DNA from: Pegea sp. RAD2-039
Lineage: Eukaryota; Chordata; Thaliacea; Salpida; Salpidae
Reading direction: 5' to 3'
DNA length: 64,000 nucleotides
Assembly: GCA_034620365.1 (NCBI GenBank)
Contig: JAQGEQ010000016.1
Location: forward strand, 1-64,000
The notes under the pieces are model-generated. The model did no database searches and was not told where the DNA came from. It saw only the letters and a list, made by a program, of their open reading frames with translations. The position numbers were made by a program, and so were the translations under genes. Below, one piece after another: positions 1 to 13,383 of this stretch; the first letter of the stretch is position 1, and every line of letters begins with the position of its first letter.

Positions 1-2221
1 AATAAATTTTCTATTAAATATCAACTAATTATCTTAATTAACTAATTATTATAATTTTTATTAATTTTAATCGTGTTTTTGTAAGAAAGTGTATGTAGAA
101 ACGTTTTCATTTTGAATTTGTGAAATTATATTTTGACCAAAATCTACTTTTTCATGCATAATAGAATAATTTTATTATTTTTTCAACATACGTTAATCTA
201 CATCAGAGCCATTTTTAATCAAAACAAACTATTTGCGGATAAAAGTATCATTTAGAGGAGAATAGACTTTATGTTGGATGCTTTTGATAATGGATTTCAG
301 TTCAAAGGTAGATTTCACAAAAGTTTTTGTTCTAACTACCTAATTGATTTACAAATAAGTTCATTTTCAAATTATGTTGTCAAAGTCTTGATTTTCCTTT
401 GGACGTTCTAAAATTATTGATGATCAGACTTGAAGCAAAAAAGTTTAGAAAAGTTTGGACAAACGCAAGTTTTTTCTCTAGCTGTATAAGCTAACGCTTG
501 ACAAAAAATTCGAGCGCATTAGAGTATCAAATGATATGTGTAAAGAATATCGCTTAGAAAATAAGCATCTTCTAAATTAGTCGTATAGCCGAAATCTGAA
601 GAAACAACCAACTGACATTAAATAAAAAGTTCGAGGACCACCAGTGGCTTTGAAAATTGTCAAGGTTTTTTCAAAATAAGGAAGTGGCTTAGAACCATTG
701 CTCCCACATCTTCTTTTCCATACATTTATTTTCACAATTACAAATACCATCCTTCCAGCCCAAGATAAAAGTTCACACAAGCAAATAATCAGATCTCACA
801 AGCTTCAAAAAGACAATTCTTTTATTACATTAGGGATGTTCTTCAACCCACTGTCGATTATTAACAAAGATTTTTCAATTGAAAGCTCTTTTGCATTCTC
901 AAGATTTCACATTTGTTTTTATTACTGAAACTTGAAACCCTGAGAAATTTATCTACAATATCAAAACAAAATTTTTCTATCATTCAATATCTAAATGAAA
1001 ATCTTCATTAATCTTTTTTTATAAGAAGTAAAACTCAAAGCAAAATGAATTTCATCAAGCAAAGAAATTATAATGGTACCATTAAGTTTCATTCAGTTGT
1101 TAACTGGATTTCTGTTTTTAACTCTACTAAAGACATCAAAGCTATTTACTCGAGGTTTACTAACATTAATAAAGAATATTAAAGAATGTATCAACAAGAA
1201 ATATATTTCTAACTTCTATTTAAAAAGAGAAATTGCAGTTCTGTTTTTATATAGCGAGAAAATGTTTTTTGGCTCAAGGCGAGATCTCCAATGCCCAAAA
1301 CTCATTTGATAAAAGTGACAAGCTTGTGATGGAACCAGAGAATAAAGCTGATTTACAGCAATCAATTTAATAGCATCTTCCTTAACGATGATGGCAAGAT
1401 TCTTTCACTTTCATACTCTGAAATTCTTCAAAAATGTCTGTGAGATATCATTTTCTTACAATTTTGATAAGTTTTCTATTTTTTTAAATTTACTTTTTCT
1501 TTTTTAAGTTTCTACTCCAGCATCTTCACAGACATACCTAAGATATCATTTTTCAATACTTTCTTGATATGTTTTTACTTTGTATTTTTGTGAAAATTAC
1601 TTCTTCTTCATCAGTAGAGGAGCTTAGTTTAGGACTTTAAGGTAGTTGGTATTTTTCATTAATTCAACTTGATTATCCAGCTTTTAATAAAGTTTCAAAT
1701 AAGCTACAAACAAAAAAGAAGTTGTATCAATCTTACACAACATTTCAAAATTAATATCTAGATATAATCTTATAAAATTTTGTAAACGCTAATAAAGTAA
1801 ATTTTACAAAATAATGTTAGACTACACAGCTTCTAACATTTAGTTTTCTATCTTCGTATGTAAAAGTTAAAACATCAATACAATGGAGACAGAGACAATC
1901 AATATTTAAAGAGCAATATTATAATTCACAGATATAAACGAAATAAAAAAAGATCAAGAACACAATTCACGGTAGTAGCTGTCATTCAAAGTAAATATAT
2001 TTTCTCCTCCACTCCAGATTCAAATATTCGATTATATTCGTCCATTTTCTTTTCCAGATTCAAACAAAGCTGTATAAGAATCAACTTTTAGTATCAAACT
2101 TCGTATATGTTTACATTTCGATTAATCAAACAACTAATTACAAAAGTACCTCTGAATTAATCCGAGTAAGAAGCAAACAAACATCTATGAGGTGAAAAGG
2201 AGTCGTCTTCTACACCAAGAA

Positions 2222-2229
2222 TGACGTCA
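2222..2229. promoter_or_regulatory. Isolated CRE palindrome TGACGTCA
   Basis: A perfect eight-base CRE/ATF palindrome followed by CAAAT, resembling the core of the satellite at 21,466-25,344 but standing alone. It is conserved in the second 4.1-kb repeat at 8,106-8,113. The binding role is known for this motif; use here is inference. Confidence 0.35.
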
Positions 2230-2556
2230 CAAATATCTTCATTCTCTATTAAATGAGAAAAGCAAGTCAGTTTCTCATCTGAATAAGCTGATTTATAGAA
2301 ACAAGAATGAGGTTTAGAGACAATTATTATCAACCTGCACTCATGATTAAATACAATTTAATTAAACGAAGTAAAATCTTCTTACCTCTGATTTCTATTG
2401 TTTAAATCAGCAAAGTCCTTCTGTCGTATGTCAGACTTGTCTGCCTCAAGACCACTGACTTCCATTGGTAAGTGAATATGAGGAATTATTCTCATTCAAG
2501 TAGTCTGCAGAACCAGTAGTACTTCAAGTTATTGATCAGTGTGAAACTTTAAGTGA

Positions 2557-2564
2557 TGACGTCA
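2557..2564. promoter_or_regulatory. Isolated CRE palindrome TGACGTCA
   Basis: A second perfect CRE palindrome, in the context GTGATGACGTCAGAG, 335 bp from the previous one. The copy in the other 4.1-kb repeat is at 8,441-8,448. No adjacent gene is recognised. Confidence 0.35.
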
Positions 2565-4115
2565 GAGCATCCCTAATAGTAACCGGCAATCATATTGATT
2601 CTGACATCAACTGTTGTCATCGATATAGTCCAAAGGCATTGATATTCTGGATCAAAAATAAAATTTGAGGCAAATTACTTTTAATTTTCAAGTTTATAAA
2701 AGACATATTAATATGATAAGTAATTGCTAGATACATTTGTTTCTATTTGATTGTTTCAAGATCAGAACAAAGAAGTTGGCATTTGAATCAATCATCATTG
2801 AATATTAAGGTCTTCTAACATTGTATTGATGACATTTCACAAGAACTTGTCTGCTTATAAGCCTAAATAACTTCCCATACAATTTATTACTGGTATAAAG
2901 TTCAAGCAAATCAAGCAAAATTAAATAAGGAAAAGAAAAAATGATAAATTCCTTCAATTGAAGAAATTCTTTCATCTTCCGTTGATTAATTCTCTTTTCA
3001 GATAGGAGTTAAAAGTCATTTTCAAAACTTATATCAACAGTAACTACTGTCTTACTATTATTTCATGATAACATCTGATAAATAAAAGATGTGAGAAACT
3101 GATATCATATAAATAACAACTTCAAAATAATCTGCTTTTTAAATTATTACTTGATTACAACCAAAAGTGGCCATATTAGTTACACCAAATGTAGCAGCAT
3201 TTTTATAAATATATATAAAAATAAATAATTAAAAATCAAATAAAACAAATGCTGATTAAATAGACAGTTGTAAATTATAAACTTAAAAACACTTCAGGAA
3301 AGATACAAGATGAAAAATCTAAGATTCATTAGAATGAAGATTTTAAGTAATGACATCCTTATATCTTTTAAAATAATTTTACAAAAAGTCTTATTATATA
3401 TAAAAGTGACTTTTGAAAATTTTTTAACAATTTTTATAAAAACTTTTTTGAAAACAAGCTATTGATATTATACTTTAATGAAAGAATTTTAATTATATAA
3501 AAAACCAAGTTCATTATATAAAAAGAATACTTTTTCAGTGCAACTAGTATATTAATAATACAACTTATAAATATATTTAATAAGTTTGTTATAAAGTATT
3601 CCAGAAGATGAGAAGAAAGTTAAAACAATCATCAAGCTAAATAAATAACCTATAAGACAAAAAGAATGTTCAAGAAGTTACCTCAAACAGTTATACTAAT
3701 TCATTAAACATTCAGTAAAACATAATAACAAAAACAAATAAATTTTTCTATTTTCTATTTTAATTTGCTAATCAAAGAAATTTATACTTTTATTTTTACA
3801 GACTAACTTTTAATCCTAAATGTATTTCAAGTTTAAATATTATAAAGCATTTCAACTTGGATTATAAACTAGTAAAATCTCAAACTATATATAAATTCAA
3901 TTTAAATAAAACTTATCAAAAATAAAAGATCACTATTAAAATTTTCATTACAATCTTTGAAAATATTTATATTATCTAAAAGAGGAAACATTTTTGGTGA
4001 ATAGATGTTTAAAAGTTACATTCAATGTCAGATTTACAATTCACAAATGACATTATTTAAGTGAGATATTATGGCTGCATGAAAATTGTGGATTATACAA
4101 TCCAATTTAAATCGT

Positions 4116-5885
4116 AACTTTAAAACGTTAAAATTCGTGGATTTTTTATCTTATGATAATAAAAGTAGGAAAAACTCGATTAAAGTAAAATTCATAGAGT
4201 TATTTTTAAACCTGTTTTTTTTATTCACTAGTAAAGTTTTATCAATAGCATCAAATATATTAATTGTAAAATTTTTGAATTATTTTAAATTTTTTTATAC
4301 TTTTTGTTAATAAGGTTTCAATTGAGTTCACTGCTTCTTCTGTAACCTCAACCATTTTGCCAGCTCCGAAGTTTTGCTTGTTCTGCATCTTCTAGTGTCA
4401 TCGCTTGAATAAAGGCTTTTTCCAATGTCAACGTTTGACGCTCTAACAACACTGTGCCTATTATTTGATGAGGATAATCTATCTATAAATCAATTCCTGA
4501 TCATACCAACCCTGTGTTCTACTACAATGATATTCTTAAAAACACAGTCCTTGGTCAGAAGTACCAAAATGCATCGAAAGATTTTTAATAATTGACTTCG
4601 GCTTCACTGTTTGTAGTCGGTAACGCACAAAATACCCTTTTGGCGCCGCTTCAGCTTCTACATAACTCTGACAAGTCTGACGGCGCTTAAAGTAATGGTA
4701 CACATCCTTGGTTGTACTATTAACAAGCGCAGTCACCAGTTTTCTCGCCTGTCCAATTCGCCACACATTCTTTCATGTAATTGGTAAAAGTTTCTTTCCA
4801 GTAAAACTATTTGCTTGTTGCCGGGCTTTAGGTGTCAATAGACAACATTTTTACTTAAAGAAAAACTTTGTTACAGTAAAAAAACTAAATAAACCTTTTA
4901 AAATAGAATCGTACTCTAATTTATATTAAGTATAACAAAATAAAACAACCTTAATCGTTGCTAAATTTTAACTACACTGAGCTCCAATAACTCTGAAATA
5001 ACTGGCAACAATTCGCCCAAAATAAATTATATTTATTTGAATAAATTGTAATAAAAATGACTCTGTATTCAAATTAATAAGGCGACTAACAACAACGGTA
5101 ACTATATTAAAGATAAGCATTTGCTGTCACAAAGCCTATTACCGAATAACAACCGCCTATTCGATAAAAATGGTTAACACATTTACTTCAGCAGTAAAAT
5201 ACTTTAATTTTGTACATTTCAAAGATCAAGGTCTACTTTTATTAAATCTGATTCACTCTATCATTTAGATTTGTGTCAACCTACTCGATTAAGAAGTGTT
5301 TTAAACTACTCTATGCTACGATTAACAAAAACGCATCATGATAAAATAAGCTTAATTGTATCAGATGTGGTCAAGTTGTTGTTTCTTCTAATTTTATCAA
5401 GCAAATCAAATAATATTTTTGATCTAGAAGTCATCAACAATTTAAAATAGTGAAATGGTTGCTTAGCTTGAAAAGCAGATTGTTACAACGGAAAAAGTAA
5501 CGAAGATGTTATCATCTGACTAGGAAGAATTTGAAAGTCAATTTAGCTCTCTAAAATCCATGAAGATCCAAAATGATGAGGTGTTATCCGTTTTTAGATG
5601 CTTGTTGTCGACATTTAAAGACACTTATATCAGCATCTTCTATATCTACAAGAATATCACAAAAATTTTCGATTTTTGTATTTTTGTTGTACAAAATTTT
5701 TTTTTAATTATTTAGTAATTCAATTTTTACATCAAATTAGTTATAAAGATTAATTCCTTCTTTTCTTCATCAGTAAAATTTAAGTGAATATAAAAGGTCA
5801 GCGAATAAAACTTGTTTAATTTGTTTCATTAAGAGTTATGTTCAAAATCTTTGGCTTTTAACTAAAATAAACTTAACTTTAATAA
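4116..5885. other. Single-copy spacer between the two 4.1-kb repeats
   Basis: This 1.77-kb stretch is absent from the second repeat. It holds the Ty3/gypsy-like fossil described separately (4,320-4,500), an unassigned minus-strand open stretch of 76 codons at 4,536-4,766, and a decayed coding-like stretch at about 5,455-5,690 on the plus strand whose conceptual residues are helix-prone. Its base composition is slightly less AT-rich than its neighbours at 4,320-4,850. Nothing else is recognised. Confidence 0.6.
4320..4500 (-). mobile_element. Fossil of a Ty3/gypsy-like LTR element (Gag C-terminal region)
   Basis: Read on the minus strand, the stretch gives residues like LLERQTLTLEKAF followed by LEDAEQAK, a pattern typical of the part of Gag just before the zinc knuckles in Ty3/gypsy retrotransposons. 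No zinc-knuckle, protease, reverse transcriptase, integrase or LTR is seen nearby, so this is a short broken relic. The adjoining DNA up to about 4,770 may belong to the same relic but is not assignable. It is old enough to have lost almost the whole element. Assignment rests on a short motif and is moderate. Confidence 0.45.
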
Positions 5886-8800
5886 AATAAATTTTCTATT
5901 AAATATCAACTAATTATCTTAATTAACTAATTATTATAATTTTTATTAATATTAATCGTGCTTTTGTAAGAAAGTGTATGTAGAAACGTTTTCATTTTGA
6001 ATTTGTGAAATTATATTTTGACCAAAATGTACTTTTTCATGCATAATAGAATAATTTTATTATTTTTTCAACATACGTTGATCTACATCAGAGCCATTTT
6101 TAATCAAAACAAACTATTTGCGGATAAAAGTATCATTTAGAGGAGAATAGACTTTATGTTGGATGCTTTTGATATTGGATTTCAGTTCAAAGGTAGATTT
6201 CACAAAAGTTTTTGTTCTAACTACCTAATTGATTTACAAATAAATTCATTTTCAAATTATGTTGTCAAAGTCTTGATTTTCCTTTGGACGTTCTAAAATT
6301 ATTGATGATCAGACTTGAAGCAAAAAAGTTTAGAAAAGTTTGGACAAACGCAAGTTTTTTCCCTAGCTGTATAAGCTAACGCTTGACAAAAAATTCGAGC
6401 GCATTAGAGTATCAAATGATATGTGTAAAGATTATCGCTTAGAAATAAGCATCTTCTAAATTAGTCGTATAGCTGAAATCTGAAGGAACAACCAACTGAC
6501 ATTAAATAAAAAGTTCGAGGACCACCAGTGGCTTTGAAAATTGTCAAGGTTTTTTCAAAATAAGGAAGTGGCTTAGAACCATTGCTCCCACATCTTCTTT
6601 TCCATACATTTATTTTCACAATTACAAATACCATCCTTCCAGCCCAAGATAAAAGTTCACACAAGCAAATAATCAGATCTCACAAGCTTCAAAAAGACAA
6701 TTCTTTTATTACATTAGGGATGTTCTTCAACCCACTGTCGATTATTAACAAAGATTTTTCAATTGAAAGCTCTTTTGCATTCTCAAGATTTCACATTTGT
6801 TTTTATTACTGAAACTTGAAACCCTGAGAAATTTATCTACAATATCAAAAAAAAATTTTTCTATCATTCAATATCTAAAAGAAAATCTTCATTAATCTTT
6901 TTTTATAAAAATTAAAACTCAAAGCAAAATGAATTTCATCAAGCAAAGAAATTATAATGGTACCATTAAGTTTCATTCAGTTGTTAACTGGATTTCTGTT
7001 TTTAACTCTACTAAAGACATCAAAGCTATTTACTCGAGGTTTACTAACATTAATAAAGAATATTAAAGAATGTATCAACAAGAAATATATTTCTAACTTC
7101 TATTTAAAAAGAGAAATTGCAGTTCTGTTTTTATTTAGCGAGAAAATGTTTTTTGGCTCAAGGCGAGATCTCCAATGCCCAAAACTCATTTGATAAAAGT
7201 GACAAGCTTGTGATGGAACCAGAGAATAAAGCTGATTTACAGCAATCAATTTAATAGCATCTTCCTTAACGATGATGGCAAGACTCTTTCACTTTCATAC
7301 TCTGAAATTCTTCAAAAATGTCTCTGAGATATCATTTTCTTACAATTTTGATAAGTTTTCTATTTTTTTAAATTTACTTTTTCTTTTTTAAGTTTCTACT
7401 CCAGCATCTTCACAGACATACCTAAGATATCATTTTCCAATACTTTCTTGATATGTTTTTACTTTGTATTTTTGTGAAAATTACTTCTTCTTCATCAGTA
7501 GAGGAGCTTAGTTTAGGACTTTAAGGTAGTTGGTATTTTTCATTAATTCAACTTGATTATCCAGCTTTTAATAAAGTTTCAAATAAGTTACAAACAAAAA
7601 AGAAGTTGTATCAATCTTACACAACATTTCAAAATTAATATCTAGATATAATTTTATAAAATTTTGTAAACGCTAATAAAGTAAATTTTACAAAAAAATG
7701 TTAGACTACACAGCTTCTAACAATTAGTTTTCTATCTTCGTATGTAAAAGTTAAAACATCAATACAATGGAGACAGAGACAATCAATATTTAAAGAGCAA
7801 TATTATAATTCGCAGATATAAACGAAATAAAAAAAGATCAAGAACGCAATTCACGGTAGTAGCTGTCATTCAAAGTAAATCTATTTTCTCCTCCACTCCA
7901 GATTCAAATATTCGATTATATTCGTCAATTTTCTTTTCCAGATTCAAACAAAGCTGTATAAGAATCAACTTTTAGTATCAAACTTCGTATATGTTTACAT
8001 TTCGATTAATCAAACAACTAATTACAAAAGTACCTCTGAATTAATCCGAGTAAGAAGCAAACAAACATCTATGAGGTGAAAAGGAGTCGTCTTCTACACC
8101 AAGAATGACGTCACAAATATCTTCATTCTCTATTAAATGAGAAAAGCAAGTCAGTTTCTCATCTGAATAAGCTGATTTATAGAAGCAAGAATGAGGTTTA
8201 GAGACAATTATTATCAACCTGCACTCATGATTGAATACAATTTAATTAAAAGAAGTAAAATCTTCTTACCTCTGATTTCTATTGTTTAAATCAGCAAAGT
8301 CCTTCTGTCGTATGTCAGACTTGTCTGCCTCAAGACCACTGACTTCCATTGGTAAGTGAATATGAGGAATTATTCTCATTCAAGTAGTCTGCAGAACCAG
8401 TAGTACTTCAAGTTATTGATCAGTGTGAAACTTTAAGTGATGACGTCAGAGCATCCCTAATAGTAACCGGCAATCATATTGATTCTGACATCAACTGTTG
8501 TCATCGATATAGTCCAAAGGCATTGATATTCTGGATCAAAAATAAAATTTGAGGCAAATTTCTTTTAATTTTCAAGTTTATAAAAGACATATTAATATGA
8601 TAAGTAATTGCTAGATACATTTGTTTCTATTTGATTGTTTCATGATCAGAACAAAGAAGTTGGCATTTGAATCAATCATCATTGAATACTAAGGTCTTCT
8701 AACATTGTATTGATGACATTTCACAAGAACTTTTCTGCTTATAAGCTTAAATAACTTCCCATATAATTTACTACTGTTATAAAGTTCAAGCAAATCAAGC

Positions 8801-9997
8801 AAAATTAAATAAGGAAAAGAAAAAATGATAAATTCCTTCAATTGAAGAAATTCTTTCATCTTCCATTGATTAATTCTCTTTTCAGATAGGAGTTAAAAGT
8901 CATTTTCAAAACTTATATCAACAGTAACTACTGTCTTACTATTATTTCATGATAACATCTGATAAATAAAAGATGTGAGAAACTGATATCATATAAATAA
9001 CAACTTCAAAATAATCTGCTTTTTAAATTATTACTTGATTACAACCAAAAGTGGCCATATTAGTTACACCAAATGTAGCAGCATTTTTACAAATATATAT
9101 AAAAATAAATAATTAAAAATCAAATAAAACAAATGCTGATTAAATAGACAGTTGTAAATTATAAACTTAAAAGCACTTCAGGAAAGATACAAGATGAAAA
9201 TTCTAAGATTCATTAGAATGAAGATTTTAAGTAATGACATCCTTATATCTTTTAAAATAATTTTACAAAAAGTCTTATTATATATAAAAGTGACTTTTGA
9301 AAATTTTTTAACAATTTTTATAAAAACTTTTTTGAAAACAAGCTATTGATATTATACTTTAATGAAAGAATTTTATTATATAAAAAACCAAGTTCATTAT
9401 ATAAAAAGAATACTTTGTCAGTGCAACTAGTATATTAATAATACAACTTATAAATATATTTAAAAAGTTTGTTATAAAGTATTCCAGAAGATGAGAAGAA
9501 AGTTAAAACAATCATCAAGCTAAATAAATAACCTATAAGACAAAAAGAATGTTATAGAAACTACCATAAACAGTTATACTAGTTCATTAAACATTCAGTA
9601 AAACATAATAACAAAAATAAATACATTTTTATATTTTCTATTTTAATTTACTAACAGAAGAAATTTATACATTTATCTTTAGAGACTAACTTTTAATCCT
9701 AAATGTATTTCAAGTTTAAATAAAATAAAGCATTTCAACTTGGATTATAACCTAGTTAAACTCAAACTAAATATAAACACAAAATTAGTTTAAATCAAAC
9801 TTATCAAAAATAAACGATCACTATTTAATCTTTCATTAATATCTTTAAAATATTTATTTTATCTAAAAGAGGAAACAGTTTCGGTGAATAGATTATTAAA
9901 AGTTACATTCAATGTCAGATTTACAATTCACAAATGACATTATTAAAGTGAGATATTATGGCTGCAAGAAAATTGTTCATCAAACAATCCAAGTTAA
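5886..9997. repeat. 4.1-kb direct repeat, copy 2
   Basis: Second copy of the 1-4,115 repeat. The left edge is sharp at 5,886, where the same AATAAATTTTCTATT start as base 1 appears. The right part, from about 9,550, is much more diverged than the rest and fades out near 9,997. As in copy 1, no confident gene is seen. The two CRE palindromes recur at 8,106-8,113 and 8,441-8,448. Confidence 0.9.
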
Positions 9998-12457
9998 ACA
10001 TGAATTATTTGATAAAAAATCTTGTATTTGGTGATCAAAATTGCCTACAAGATACTTTTCAAATGGTAAAAAGCTACCATTAAATCTAAGTCACTATCAA
10101 AGTAAGAAAAAACGATGAAAAAAAGATAAAAACAAAAGTAGGTTATTGCTGTGCTGGGTTTTGCTAGATTTGTGAAAATTTCTAGTTTCAACATTATTGT
10201 ACCAACGACCCCAAGTTTACTTCCCTGGTTTACCCTGATTTACTTCCTTGCTCATTTACTTCTAACCCCTTAACTTCATTACCATTTGTTTTTATCAAAT
10301 CTTGGTGAAGTCATTCAGTATATGTTTTTGTTTGTAGGAAAAGACAGTGCTGGTGAAAAGCATAGTAGTTTTGATTATTTTTGGCAAAGTAAAATTAATA
10401 AACTTAATTAATTAAGTATTTAGCAAGTTATCATCTTCTTCCTTTCTTAATTAAGAGATTTTAATATTTTAAGAGATGCAGTATAAGACAATGTAGATCT
10501 ACTGATTAGTGACACGTCAAAAGTGGAAAAAAAAGTAGTTAAAGTAATATCGAGGAAATTTTTGGTTTTCAGTTTAGGAAATAATTTTTACTCGGGGCAA
10601 CTTCAAAGTAGACCCCTCAGAGAACTTGGAGAAGATATTTTTCATGATTGATTGGTTCACGCCTTCATTGATGATTATTGATTATTCTAAATAAATAAAT
10701 CATTAATTAACATTGATTCAATTCAAAATCTCACAACTATTCAATAATCATTTTATTTTTTAGCTTAAAAAAAGCATCAAGACAAAAAAAACAAAGTATT
10801 TATTATAAAATGTCACTCCTCACAAAATTATTTTTCAGATTCTACTAACTTAATAGATTTATATGGTACAACAGCTTACCCTACCGCTTACGTACATACC
10901 AACCAAAGCTTATACCATACGTATTAAACATTTGTGTTTAGTCTGAAGAAGCGTCAGTCACCGTTTTTGTCTTTTGAACAGTTTAGGTTAGCTCTGTTAT
11001 GAAGTTTTTACATTGTCTATAGATTGTTGATAAATTTAATTTTTTAAGAAGTATTTTAGAATGAATTGATTTTTTTCTTAAGTTATCAGTAAAACCAGCT
11101 ATAATTTTTATTAAAAATTGTTTATTGTGTATTTTACAACTCGTGGTCAAGTTTGATAATTAAGTTACTTTTTAATTTAATTTTTTTTTGGATGTTTTAC
11201 TTCTTGCTAAAATTGTATTTATTCAACTAAGAACTGCATTTATTTAAACATTTTTGAATAATTTTACTTAGAAATCTACAATTAATTAAGTTATATCACT
11301 AAAGTTTGTGTTGGGCTATCCATTTTTATAAATTTATTCTTTTTTATATACTTTTAATTGATTTATATGTTTAAAGAAATATGTTCTGGCTGTAAATTAA
11401 AGGAAAATCTGATCCGCTTAAAAAATCTTTCATCACTTGTTATGTCACAAGATTTATTATGTAATTTTTTTAATTTAATTTTAAGTCATCAGTTTTTTAA
11501 TTTTATTTAATAGACTTTTTAGAGTTACATCATGTTTGTGTAATAAATTAGAATTACATTTTTACAAAAAATTATCCTGAAAAAAGTTAGTTACCCAGTT
11601 ACCTAGTTACCTTATCAGTTAGGAAAATTTTCTTAATTAACTAAACTATTTTGGCTTTTTGATTTTTATATTAATTATATAAGATTAGCTTTTTCTACGA
11701 TATGATTTTATCAAAACAAATAAAATAAATAAAAAATAAATATATTTTTATTTATTTTAAATTATTTTGCTAAAAAGGAAGCAACAAGTTCAGTTTTAAA
11801 AACTGAAATTTTCTAAAATTTTTATCAAGTAACGATTAAACGTTTTTAAAATAATTATTCTGATAAAGATAATTTGATTATTCTTTAATTAATACTACTT
11901 ACATAAAACAAAAAAAGTCAAAATTATATTAAAAAAATAAACGACTTTCGGCTCAGGGGACGTTAAAATCGTATTTACTTTTCAGGTTAAAGTTTATGTT
12001 TGGAAAAATATATTGCATGATGCAATCTTAAAAAACAAAAAGTTTTTGAAACTTAATTCTTTTAGTTACTTTTCATAATTCTTCATCTTATTAATAAATA
12101 GGTTTTATCTAGTTGTTGATTAGCAAAGGATTTAGCTATAAAGTATATATTTTCTTATTTAATAAAAAGTAAACAGAAAAATTAATTGAAATTTGTTTAA
12201 AAAGTTTACAAAAGTTAGATCAATATGTGATTAAGATTTCTTTTTTTTCTAAAAATTCTAAATATTTATTTAAATGTTTTATCGCAAACTCGAAATTATA
12301 GAAATATTTAGAAAAAAAAATAAATAAATAGATTCATTGATAGTGTTAACAAAAAAATTAAAAGGTTGAGGAATATTTATTATATTTTCTTATGTAACAA
12401 TTGAAATATTTCAGTTAACTGATTGTTAAAGTCTAAAATACTTTTTTATTTTTTCAG
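9998..12457. other. AT-rich single-copy intergenic DNA
   Basis: No gene is recognised. The stretch is strongly AT-rich. It contains a small cluster of TTTACTTCC-like pyrimidine repeats at about 10,215-10,265 and an AGTTACC cluster near 11,590-11,620. It ends in a strong 3' splice-site-like run (TTTTTTATTTTTTCAG, AG at 12,456-12,457) just before the next gene, so part of it may be an intron in that gene's 5' untranslated region. Confidence 0.6.
12442..12457 (+). promoter_or_regulatory. 3' splice acceptor-like site before the 300-residue gene
   Basis: A long T-run ending in TTTTCAG lies 23 bp before the ATG at 12,481. It could be the acceptor of an intron in the 5' untranslated region or, if the organism trans-splices, a leader acceptor site. 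The sequence cannot tell these apart. Confidence 0.5.
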
Positions 12458-12480
12458 CTTCAAATCTGAAATTTAGAAAT

Positions 12481-13383
12481 ATGGAAAATACCTCTGAGAG
12501 AAAGTTTCAGGGTTTAACTGAAGCTTTCGATCATTTAAAAAGTTACAAGATTAGACATGGTTCTAATCATGGATTTTTTTACATTGAGAGCAATCGCAAA
12601 GTTAGACGATCTTTCTTTCCGGCTGAGTACCTTGGTAAAGGATGGCTTCGACAAGTCATCGATAGATCTGATAGAAGCACCGAAACTTACTACGTTCGTC
12701 CACCTAATGAACTTGGAGAAAACGAGTTCTCTCCTATAGCAAACCAACGACTGTTAACAGACATACAAGACTTGCAATTGGAATGGCCACATTTAGAAAT
12801 CAACGATGATACTTTCCTTTACGTCGGGGGAGTAATAAAAAATAAAAAACGATTTTATAGAGAGGCATCGCTACATGATCTTAACAGCGATCACATCGAC
12901 TCGAACTACCTGCGTCATGAACCTGGAGATAAGCTCTACAATAAAGAGTTTTTCAGAAACTACTCAAATATGCACTTGACTAAAAATGATAAAAGAATTG
13001 TTTGTGAAGCGATTGTAGAATGTATGATGATTTTTTTTCATACTCAGCATCCTGCATTTTTGGAAGTACGGCATTATTCTGAGATCCGAAAGTCGAAAGT
13101 TTACGATAGATTTCGAGTCTATCTTTTTGATCATGATCCGGTCGAGAAAATTGTGAAGAAGTTCCCCTCCAACTCAAATCTTCTCTTTCTTCTTCTGTCT
13201 CGCGTCTCAGGATTTTTCCTGCGATTCCTTCCAACTACATCAGAGCTGATAAGATGTTTATACATCCGTGGAAAACGTGAAAATCGTACCTCGACTTTTA
13301 CGATTAACAAGGGATCTGATGAAAGGGTTAATGTTAAAATTAGCTTTTTAATGAGTGAATTGAAACGACTTATGAAAGAATAG
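12481..13383 (+). CDS. Intronless 300-residue protein of unknown family
   Basis: A single open frame of 300 codons, far longer than chance in DNA this AT-rich, and visibly richer in G+C and in mixed codons than its surroundings. The ATG at 12,481 is the first in frame after a stop at 12,427-12,429 and lies 23 bp after an acceptor-like TTTTCAG. The protein is soluble-looking, highly charged and basic, with no signal peptide. One hydrophobic stretch around residues 234-252 (LLFLLLSRVSGFFLRFL) could be a buried helix or a membrane-associated segment. A Gly-Phe-Phe and Arg/Lys-rich N-terminal half (residues 15-75) precedes an acidic middle. I recognise no domain and offer no function. It is the only clear gene in the single-copy DNA between the two duplicated regions and has no second copy in the window. 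A lineage-specific host gene or a domesticated element gene are both possible. Confidence 0.75.
   Translation: MENTSERKFQGLTEAFDHLKSYKIRHGSNHGFFYIESNRKVRRSFFPAEYLGKGWLRQVIDRSDRSTETYYVRPPNELGENEFSPIANQRLLTDIQDLQLEWPHLEINDDTFLYVGGVIKNKKRFYREASLHDLNSDHIDSNYLRHEPGDKLYNKEFFRNYSNMHLTKNDKRIVCEAIVECMMIFFHTQHPAFLEVRHYSEIRKSKVYDRFRVYLFDHDPVEKIVKKFPSNSNLLFLLLSRVSGFFLRFLPTTSELIRCLYIRGKRENRTSTFTINKGSDERVNVKISFLMSELKRLMKE

Larger units (their letters stand above)
1..4115. repeat. 4.1-kb direct repeat, copy 1 (left edge may lie outside window)
   Basis: This stretch recurs at 5,886-9,997 in the same orientation with an offset of about 5,885. The first ~3.65 kb are nearly identical between copies (scattered single substitutions and one-base gaps). 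From about 3,660 to 4,110 similarity drops clearly, and it is lost near 4,115. Short open stretches such as 698-928 and 1,073-1,309 are kept in both copies, but they have low complexity and match no family I recognise. No confident gene is seen. Two CRE palindromes TGACGTCA lie inside, at 2,222-2,229 and 2,557-2,564. Transposon ends or a target-site duplication are not evident, so a plain segmental duplication is the simplest reading. Confidence 0.9.

Noticed and set aside
1-9997. The paired 4.1-kb repeats as giant LTRs around the gypsy-like relic
   Set aside because: No primer-binding site, polypurine tract, clear TG...CA ends or target-site duplication is visible, and the relic is too small; segmental duplication is simpler.
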